From assembly GCA_951813605.1 (NCBI GenBank), contig OX638379.1:5158062-5222061 (forward strand): a DNA stretch of 64,000 nt, given 5' to 3'. Under the pieces are notes generated by a model. That model was not told the origin of the DNA and did not search any database. It was given only the letters and a program-made list of their open reading frames with translations. The position numbers and the translations under genes are program-made. This stretch comes from an uncultured Bryobacterales bacterium. GTDB taxonomy: Bacteria; Acidobacteriota; Terriglobia; Bryobacterales; UBA6623. Each line of letters starts with the position of its first letter. The stretch's first letter is position 1. Positions 58,048-64,000 of this stretch are shown here, in pieces.

Positions 58048-61000
58048 ATGCGAGCAACTGTATTTCGCGTGATCCCGATTCTCCTTCTCGCTTGCCTCGC
58101 GGCGATGCCCGCGGCGGCGCAGCGAGACATGGGAACGCTGCTCGGCAGCGTAACGGATCCGTCCGGCGCCGCGATTCCCGGCGCTACGATCACGATTACC
58201 GAGGAGTCCACCGGCGTCACCGACATGGTCGAGTCGGATGTCGTGGGCAACTACATCCGGCCCTTGATCAAGCCGGGCACCTACACTATCGGGTGCGAAT
58301 CGCCCGGCTTCAAGAGGTCCGTGCAGACGGGCGTGACCCTGCAGTCGGCGGGCCGCGTCCAGTCGAACTTCGTTCTCGAGATCGGCGAAGTCACCGAGAC
58401 CATCGAGGTGTCCGCCGCCCCGCCCGCCTTGCAGACGGAAACCACGCAGATGGGCGGCACACTGGAGACCCGCCAGACGAGCGAGCTTCCGCTCGGCGGG
58501 CAGCGGCGCTTCGCGTTCCTTGCGCGGACGGTGCCGGCGGTGGTGCCGGCCGAGCCCGGCGCGCGCGATGCGGCGGGCGGCGGGTTTTCGGCCAACGGCG
58601 TGCGCTCGAACGGCCAGAACAACTTCCTGCTGAACGGCGTTGACAACAACGTCAACGTGATCGACTTCATCAACCAGACCGCCTACGTGGTCGGGCCGTC
58701 GGTGGAGGCGATCGGCGAGATGCAGATCCTGACGAACGGCTACAACGCCGAGTACGGGCGCGCCGCCGGAGGCGTGGTCAACGTCACGATCAAGTCCGGC
58801 ACGAACGAGGTCCACGGGACGCTCTTCGAGTTCCTGCAGAACACGAAGTTGAACGCCAATCCCTGGCATCTCAACAAGAACAACAACCCTCGGCAGCCCT
58901 ACAAGCAGAACCAATTCGGCGCGGCAGTCGGCGGACCCATCGCCAGGAACCGCACGTTCTGGTTCGCGGACTACCAAGGGACCCTCATTCGCGACGGGAG
59001 CTTGGCTAGCACGCTGACCGTTCCGAGTCCAGGCATGGCCAGCGGTGACTTCTCCAACATCCTCGTCCCGGGCGAAATCCTCGGCGTCGACGCCGTAGGA
59101 AGGAATGTGGCGCGCGGGCAGATCTACGACCGCATGACGCAGAGGGAAGTCGGCGGTAAAGTGATCCGCGACCCGTTCCCCAACAACATGATTCCCGCGG
59201 CTAGATTCGACTCCATCGCGTCGAACCTGATCGGCCAGTATCCCAGCGAGAACCAGAATCTCAGCGGGGCCGGCAAGCGCCCCGGCAGCAACTACTTCAC
59301 CACGCGCAATGCCGAACGGGACGTGCATCAGTGGGACGTGCGCGTCGACCACCGGATTTCCGACAACGACAGCCTTTTCGGCAGTCTGAGCTGGATCGAC
59401 GAGCAGAAGTTCCAGTCGCCGCCGCTTCCCGGTCATCTGGACGCGGGCGGCTTTCTTGGCGAGACCGAGGAGAACCTCAGCCGGGCAGCGATGATGAGCT
59501 ACACGAAGATCTGGTCCCCGACCTTCATCACCGAGTCTCGCGTCGCCTACTCGCGGCTCATCACCACCCGCGTGCAGAGCAATGCCGACAGCGATTCGTT
59601 CGGGGAACTGGGCTTCGGCGGCCTGAATCCGTTCACGACGAACAACGGCGGCCTCATGCGGCTCGGGCCGGCGGGCTACAGCACAGTCGGCGGGTCCGAA
59701 TGGCTTCCGACGCAGGAGTACAACAACGTCTGGGACTTCATCCAGAACGTATCGTGGAACAAGGGCTCCCACGCCATCAAGTTCGGAGCCGAATACCGGC
59801 CGATCGGCTTCCCCTTCTTCCAGGTGCCCTCCCCGCGCGGCCAGATGCGTTTCGATCGAGCCGATTCCAACCAAGTGGGTTTCGCTGACACTGGCGACGG
59901 CATGGCGTCTTGGCTGCTCGGCGACGTCCATTGGGCCCGCATCACAACCGCGAACTTCATTTCCTCGTTCAAGGACGCCTATTCGTTCTTCGTGCAGGAT
60001 GACTGGAAGGTTTCTTCCAAGCTGACCATCAATCTCGGCGTGCGCTATGAACTAACCACTCCGATCGGCGAGAAGTTCGGGCGCCAGGCCCACCTTGACG
60101 TTTTCGGATCGGACCACAATGTCCCGACGCTGGTCATTCCGAAGGGCAAGGACCAGGAGTCGCCGCTGCCGCCCAACTTCGTGACGGACTATCCCAGCAT
60201 TGCCATCGAGCGCGGGGTTGCTTCGACGTACCTGACCGAGTGGGATCGGACCAATCTCGCACCCCGGATCGGTTTCGCTTACGAAGCGATGCCCGGTACC
60301 GTCATCCGTGCAGGGTACGGGATCTTCTACGGTGCCGAAGAGAACGAGGGGGGCAACCCCAACCGCGGGGAGAACGTCCCGTTCAACCAAGAGACTCGTT
60401 TCGTAAAGGCGCGGAATTCGGATCAGAACCCGTTCGTCAAGCGGTTCTCGGACGGGTTTCCTGTCGACGCATTCACCCTTCCCGCGCCGATTTCATTCCG
60501 CTCCCTCTACACCCAGAGACGCTGGCCTCTGGTCAACAAGTGGAACTTCAACCTGCAGCGCGACCTAGGATGGAACTCTGTTCTCGAAGTCGCCTACATC
60601 GGCTCCAAGGGCAACAGGCTCACGGACAACTACAACGGGAACCCTCTAGTTAACGACCCGCGTCCGAACCAGGCGACGCTCCCGCGCCGACCCTTCAAGT
60701 TCGTCGATTCCGGGATTTCGTTCACCAACAGCAACGGCCGCTCGACGTACAGCGCGTTCACCGCGAAGCTCGACAAGCGGTACTCTGACGGATTGGGCTT
60801 CCTGGCTGCCTATACGTGGGGGCACGCGCTGGCGGATACAGGCACCACCCTATCGGGCGGGCCAGGCAATCGCACTCCGCACCAGTCCCTCGAGTACGCG
60901 CACGCTAGCTTCGACGTCCGGCACCGATTCGTTCTGAGCGGCAACTGGAATCTGCCCAGCCCCGCCAACCTGTCCGGGCCGGCGCGCGTGATCGTCGGCG

Positions 61001-61449
61001 GGTGGCAGTTGAACGGCATTCTCACGCTTCAGACTGGCAACTACTTCAACATCGGTACCAACCGATCCGTGTGCTCTTGTTCCGGCACGACACGCCCGGA
61101 CCCCGTTTCCGGAAGGGATCCCAACGCAGCTCCGTCTGGAGGTCGCACGCCCGAGCAGTGGTTTGACACGTCGGCATTCCAAGACCCGGTGGTTGGCACC
61201 TACGGATCTCTCGGCAACTACAGCAACATCGGACCGCCCACAAACACGGTCGACCTCTCGCTGTTCAAGGACTTCCCGATCACGGAGAGTTCCAAGGTGC
61301 AGTTTCGCATCGAGTCTTTCAACCTTATGAACACGCCGCAGTTCAGCAGGCCGCAATCCACGCAGGGCAGGCCCGACTTCGGGCGGATCAACAGCGCGCG
61401 CGGCGGCCTGAACCGGCAGTTCCAATTCGCCTTGCGCTTCATGTTCTAG
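58048..61449 (+). CDS. TonB-dependent receptor, Oar-like, with carboxypeptidase-regulatory domain
   Basis: 1133 residues from an ATG at 58048, chosen for its AGAGGAG ribosome-binding site and signal peptide (VFRVIPILLLACLAAMPAAAQ). A carboxypeptidase-regulatory domain spans about residues 28-115 (GTLLGSVTDPSGAAIPGATITITEES, VVGNYIRPLIKPGTYTIGCESPGF). The plug includes NFLLNGVDNNVNVIDFINQTAYVVGPSVEAIGEMQILTNGYNAEYGRAAGGVVNVTIKSGTNEVHGTLFEFLQN, a hallmark of this clade. The barrel ends in LRFMF, with the typical terminal Phe. It is the second such receptor in the window and probably imports a large organic ligand; which one is unknown. It ends in a strong terminator. Confidence 0.94.
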   Translation: MRATVFRVIPILLLACLAAMPAAAQRDMGTLLGSVTDPSGAAIPGATITITEESTGVTDMVESDVVGNYIRPLIKPGTYTIGCESPGFKRSVQTGVTLQSAGRVQSNFVLEIGEVTETIEVSAAPPALQTETTQMGGTLETRQTSELPLGGQRRFAFLARTVPAVVPAEPGARDAAGGGFSANGVRSNGQNNFLLNGVDNNVNVIDFINQTAYVVGPSVEAIGEMQILTNGYNAEYGRAAGGVVNVTIKSGTNEVHGTLFEFLQNTKLNANPWHLNKNNNPRQPYKQNQFGAAVGGPIARNRTFWFADYQGTLIRDGSLASTLTVPSPGMASGDFSNILVPGEILGVDAVGRNVARGQIYDRMTQREVGGKVIRDPFPNNMIPAARFDSIASNLIGQYPSENQNLSGAGKRPGSNYFTTRNAERDVHQWDVRVDHRISDNDSLFGSLSWIDEQKFQSPPLPGHLDAGGFLGETEENLSRAAMMSYTKIWSPTFITESRVAYSRLITTRVQSNADSDSFGELGFGGLNPFTTNNGGLMRLGPAGYSTVGGSEWLPTQEYNNVWDFIQNVSWNKGSHAIKFGAEYRPIGFPFFQVPSPRGQMRFDRADSNQVGFADTGDGMASWLLGDVHWARITTANFISSFKDAYSFFVQDDWKVSSKLTINLGVRYELTTPIGEKFGRQAHLDVFGSDHNVPTLVIPKGKDQESPLPPNFVTDYPSIAIERGVASTYLTEWDRTNLAPRIGFAYEAMPGTVIRAGYGIFYGAEENEGGNPNRGENVPFNQETRFVKARNSDQNPFVKRFSDGFPVDAFTLPAPISFRSLYTQRRWPLVNKWNFNLQRDLGWNSVLEVAYIGSKGNRLTDNYNGNPLVNDPRPNQATLPRRPFKFVDSGISFTNSNGRSTYSAFTAKLDKRYSDGLGFLAAYTWGHALADTGTTLSGGPGNRTPHQSLEYAHASFDVRHRFVLSGNWNLPSPANLSGPARVIVGGWQLNGILTLQTGNYFNIGTNRSVCSCSGTTRPDPVSGRDPNAAPSGGRTPEQWFDTSAFQDPVVGTYGSLGNYSNIGPPTNTVDLSLFKDFPITESSKVQFRIESFNLMNTPQFSRPQSTQGRPDFGRINSARGGLNRQFQFALRFMF

Positions 61450-61469
61450 GCGGCCGGCCGCCCGGCTCA

Positions 61470-61502
61470 GGGCCCTCGCCCTCCGGGGCGGGGGCCTTTT
61501 TT
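61470..61502 (+). terminator. Rho-independent terminator after TonB receptor
   Basis: GGCCCTCGCCC-TCCG-GGGCGGGGGCC forms an 11-bp GC-rich stem (one mismatch) with a 4-nt loop and is followed directly by T6. It lies 21 bases after the receptor stop and separates it from the CRTAC1 gene. Confidence 0.88.
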
Positions 61503-61595
61503 CTGGCCTCCGGGCTGGCTCGAGCCCACGCCTCCAGCAATCGGATATGGTGTGGTCTTGGACGGCTGCGCGTCCGCGCAGAGGCTGCTCGGATC

Positions 61596-63377
61596 GTGGC
61601 AACGCCTAGCTCAATGGGAATCGAAACCGTGATTGCCGGGCAAGACACGAGTTCCGGCCTGCAGATTCGCTGCCCGCGACTTTGCAGCTGGTTGTTTGCC
61701 GTGCTCGCCCTCCTGCCCGGCATGCAGGGCGCAGCTCCTCGATACGAGGATGTCGCCCGGGAAGCGGGCATCCGCGACACGGTGACCTACGGCAGCGCGA
61801 CCTCCAACAGCTATATCTTGGAAACGACCGGCACGGGCGCTGCGATTCTCGATTTTGATCGCGACGGCGACAACGATGTTTTGGTCGTGAACGGCACGAC
61901 CTTTGACCTATGGGCTTCAGGGGACAGCCCGCCTCTGTTGCTATACATCAACAACGGAAATGGCGAGTTTCGTGAAGCCGCTGAGGCAGCTGGACTCTCT
62001 GGCCGTGGGTGGGGCCAGGGTGCTTGCGTCGGTGACATCGACAACGACGGCTGGGACGACCTGCTGGTCACGTACTACGGGTCCAACGTTCTGTATCGGA
62101 ACGGCAGCGGGCGATTCCAGGACGCTAGCAGCGGACTGGCTCAAACGGCCGGCCAGCGGCGCTGGGGCGCCGGTTGCGCGTTCTTCGACTACGACGCGGA
62201 CGGACTTCTCGACTTGTTTGTCGCCAACTACGTGGACTTCGATCCTGAAAGCACGCCGAAGCCCGGCTCCAGCGGGGCGTGCGAATGGAAGGGGATTCCA
62301 GTCATGTGCGGCCCGCGCGGACTGCCTCGCGCGACCAACATCCTATACCGGAATCTAGGGGGCGGCGAGTTCGAGGACGTGTCGTCGTCGTCGGGAATTC
62401 TTGAACCGGGCGGCCGCTACTCCCTCGGCGTCGTCGCGGCGGACTTCGACAACGACGGTGACTCCGATGTCTACGTCGCCTGCGACATGACACCCAGCCT
62501 GCTTTACAGGAACAACGGGGACGGCACATTCACGGACATTGCCTCGCTGGCAGGGGTCGGCTACAACGCGGACGGACAACTCCAAGCAGGGATGGGAGTC
62601 GCGGTGGCCGACTACGACCGGAACGGCTTCTTGGATATTGCGAAGACGAATTTCTCGGGCGACCTGCCGTCGCTCTATAACAACGAGGACGGGGTCTTTT
62701 TCGAGGACGTCGCTTTCGATGCCGGCCTCGGCAAGCATCAACTCCTGGGATGGGGCGCGGTGTTCGTCGATGCGGACGAGGATGGGCTGCCGGACCTGAT
62801 GATGGCCAACGGCCACGTGTATCCGGAGGTCGACGCGGCACCCATAGGCGAAACCTATCGACAGCAGACGGTGCTCTACAAGAACCTGGGGGACGGAACT
62901 TTCGAAGACATCACCGGACGCGCAGGTCCGGCTCTGCAGGATGGGCGGCCGGCCCGCGGCATGGCTTCGGGTGACTTGGACGGGGACGGGCACCCGGAGA
63001 TTGTATTGGTGAATGTCAACGCCCCGCCTTCGCTTCTGAAGAACACCGATTTCGCAGGCAAAGCCGCCTCGATCCGTCTGCAAGGAACCGATTCGAATCG
63101 GAATGCGATTGGATCTCGCGTCGATCTCGTAATCGGCAAGCGGCGTTTCATGCAGGCGGTGGTCGGGGGCGGCAGCTATTACTCGCAAAGCGACTTCGCG
63201 CTTCACTTCGGTCTTGGTGACGCCGACACGATCGACGCGATCGAAATCGCTTGGCCCAACGGACTTCGGCAGCGGTGGACTGATCTCGCGGGAAATCGCC
63301 GGTACTTGTTCGTGGAAGGCCGTGCGGAGGTGGAGTCTGCCTCTCTCAATCGCAGAGGGCCGACCGGCTCACGGTGA
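61596..63377 (+). CDS. CRTAC1 family protein (seven-bladed FG-GAP propeller with ASPIC/UnbV)
   Basis: 593 residues; a signal peptide lies at about residues 27-46 (LCSWLFAVLALLPGMQGA), so the real start may be the ATG at 61614 rather than 61596. Seven calcium loops are present: DFDRDGDND, DIDNDGWDD, DYDADGLLD, DFDNDGDSD, DYDRNGFLD, DADEDGLPD and DLDGDGHPE. The ASPIC/UnbV domain shows AASIRLQGTDSNRNAIGSRVDLVIG, VVGGGSYYSQSDFALHFGLG and EIAWPNGL. It is not coupled to a TPR gene, unlike the two other copies, but follows the TonB receptor after its terminator. Confidence 0.93.
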   Translation: MATPSSMGIETVIAGQDTSSGLQIRCPRLCSWLFAVLALLPGMQGAAPRYEDVAREAGIRDTVTYGSATSNSYILETTGTGAAILDFDRDGDNDVLVVNGTTFDLWASGDSPPLLLYINNGNGEFREAAEAAGLSGRGWGQGACVGDIDNDGWDDLLVTYYGSNVLYRNGSGRFQDASSGLAQTAGQRRWGAGCAFFDYDADGLLDLFVANYVDFDPESTPKPGSSGACEWKGIPVMCGPRGLPRATNILYRNLGGGEFEDVSSSSGILEPGGRYSLGVVAADFDNDGDSDVYVACDMTPSLLYRNNGDGTFTDIASLAGVGYNADGQLQAGMGVAVADYDRNGFLDIAKTNFSGDLPSLYNNEDGVFFEDVAFDAGLGKHQLLGWGAVFVDADEDGLPDLMMANGHVYPEVDAAPIGETYRQQTVLYKNLGDGTFEDITGRAGPALQDGRPARGMASGDLDGDGHPEIVLVNVNAPPSLLKNTDFAGKAASIRLQGTDSNRNAIGSRVDLVIGKRRFMQAVVGGGSYYSQSDFALHFGLGDADTIDAIEIAWPNGLRQRWTDLAGNRRYLFVEGRAEVESASLNRRGPTGSR

Positions 63378-63695
63378 TTGGAACGGGAGCATTCATCGAA
63401 CGAGGACTAGGGCTTCATTCCGCCCGACTTGTTCGAAGTTGCATCGCCATTGAAATGTGTGGTGCGTTCTTCTGGTCGTGATCGTAGGCGGGACAATTAC
63501 CACTTGTCCCAAGGTGCGAAGGCTCGAGGCGGCGGAAGCCGCAAGCGGTGCTGCGCGACGAAGGGTGCCGGGCAGTGCTGACCGGCCTGTAATTGTTCCG
63601 AGGGCCGCGTCGTACAGTTGGAACTAGGGCCGTCTTAGAATGACCGATTCCAAGATGGAGCAGCACCGGATCGAGGCATTCGCGACGGGAAGCAG
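63378..63695. other. Intergenic region, nothing recognised
   Basis: 318 bases between the CRTAC1 gene and the ADP-ribosylglycohydrolase remnant. No RNA gene, promoter or repeat stands out. Confidence 0.45.
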
Positions 63696-64000
63696 TTGTT
63701 CCCGGATTCCTTTACCAATCGGGCCCGGGGCGCTCTCATAGCGGCAGCTGCGGGCGACGCGTTAGGTGGGCCTCACGAGGGGAAGCTCCCTAGAGGTCCA
63801 AGACGCCCGACTTTTCGCTTGACTGAGTCGAACAAGCTCATGGGCCGCGGATACAAACAGCCGGTGCCTCCCGGAGAACTCATTCGGCTGGGCGAGTATA
63901 AGCGACGACACCTGTCTTGTAACGGCCCTCGGCCACCGGCGCTTCGTGGCCGCTCCAAGGTTTTAGGGTGGGACGGACTATGAGCCATGCATCTTTACGG
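63696..64000 (+). pseudogene. Frameshifted ADP-ribosylglycohydrolase, N-terminal part
   Basis: From a TTG at 63696 (preceded by GGGAAG) the sequence reads FTNRARGALIAAAAGDALGGPHEGK, which is the opening of the ADP-ribosylglycohydrolase family, then …PVPPGELIRLGEY. The next family motif, S-D-D-T, is found one frame over: after GEY the +1 frame reads SDDTCLVTALGH (from about 63905), while the original frame continues KRRHLSCNG and stops at 63981-63983. The +1 frame itself stops with TAG near 63966. One frameshift and at least one later stop mean the gene is broken unless the assembly has errors. The family removes ADP-ribose from proteins or related substrates using two metal ions. The gene runs off the window. 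Confidence 0.7.

Noticed and set aside
58042-59931. A 629-codon minus-strand open frame opposite the TonB receptor
   Set aside because: Same effect: His/Arg/Val-rich translation with no domain, opposite a receptor with clear motifs.

Overview
The window looks like a high-GC chromosome segment from an uncultured Acidobacteriota bacterium, probably of the Solibacteres/Bryobacterales type. The evidence is the family mix: two Oar-like TonB receptors with N-terminal carboxypeptidase-regulatory domains, three CRTAC1-type propellers with ASPIC/UnbV tails, three DUF1501 proteins, two PSD1/DUF1549-DUF1553 cytochrome proteins, a decayed NHL + TIGR03437-type gene, and an alternative complex III operon. 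Placement below phylum is inference. No rRNA or convincing tRNA gene was found.

Layout. 1-0.4 kb: end of a VapBC-type toxin-antitoxin pair. 0.5-9 kb (minus strand): exported TIM-barrel isomerase-like protein, dimethylformamidase-like protein, and a PSD1 cytochrome + DUF1501 pair. 9-9.8 kb: a structured non-coding stretch with a Rho-independent terminator and palindromes. 9.75-16.1 kb (minus): HEAT-like protein preceded by actD, actC, a split actB (two genes) and pentaheme actA. 16.3-24.1 kb: exported enzymes: calcineurin-like phosphoesterase, ceramidase-like hydrolase, M81 (MlrC-like) peptidase, HpcH/HpaI aldolase, and a divergent Tat-exported SelA-like PLP enzyme. 24.6-32.6 kb (mostly plus): second PSD1 cytochrome, small beta-rich protein, DUF1501, TolB-like propeller overlapping a diheme peroxidase. 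32.6-41.5 kb: TonB receptor divergent from a heptaheme cytochrome, then a coupled CRTAC1-TPR-TPR operon. 41.9-44.4 kb: AAA/DUF4143 ATPase, a 23-bp tandem repeat resembling an IS21-type end, and the decayed NHL/TIGR03437 gene. 44.4-50.9 kb: housekeeping and sugar genes (DUF4202-rsmE, EEP nuclease-like, metW, GT9, KDPG-type aldolase, DegT aminotransferase). 50.9-55.3 kb: a tightly coupled four-gene operon (unknown 463-aa protein, 98-aa exported protein, TPR, CRTAC1). 55.4-64 kb: ABM monooxygenase, queuosine-precursor transporter, DUF1501, second TonB receptor with its own promoter and terminator, third CRTAC1, and a frameshifted ADP-ribosylglycohydrolase at the edge.

Biology. The genes suggest an aerobic, surface-oriented heterotroph. 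Nine predicted proteins begin with twin-arginine-like leaders. Electron flow is represented by alternative complex III, multiheme cytochromes and a diheme peroxidase. Large TonB receptors and secreted propellers/TPR proteins suggest import and assembly at the outer membrane. The most interesting uncharacterised unit is the operon at 50933-55273. Second is the set of exported, normally cytoplasmic metabolic enzymes at 19.4-24.1 kb. Third is the structured RNA region at 9.3 kb.
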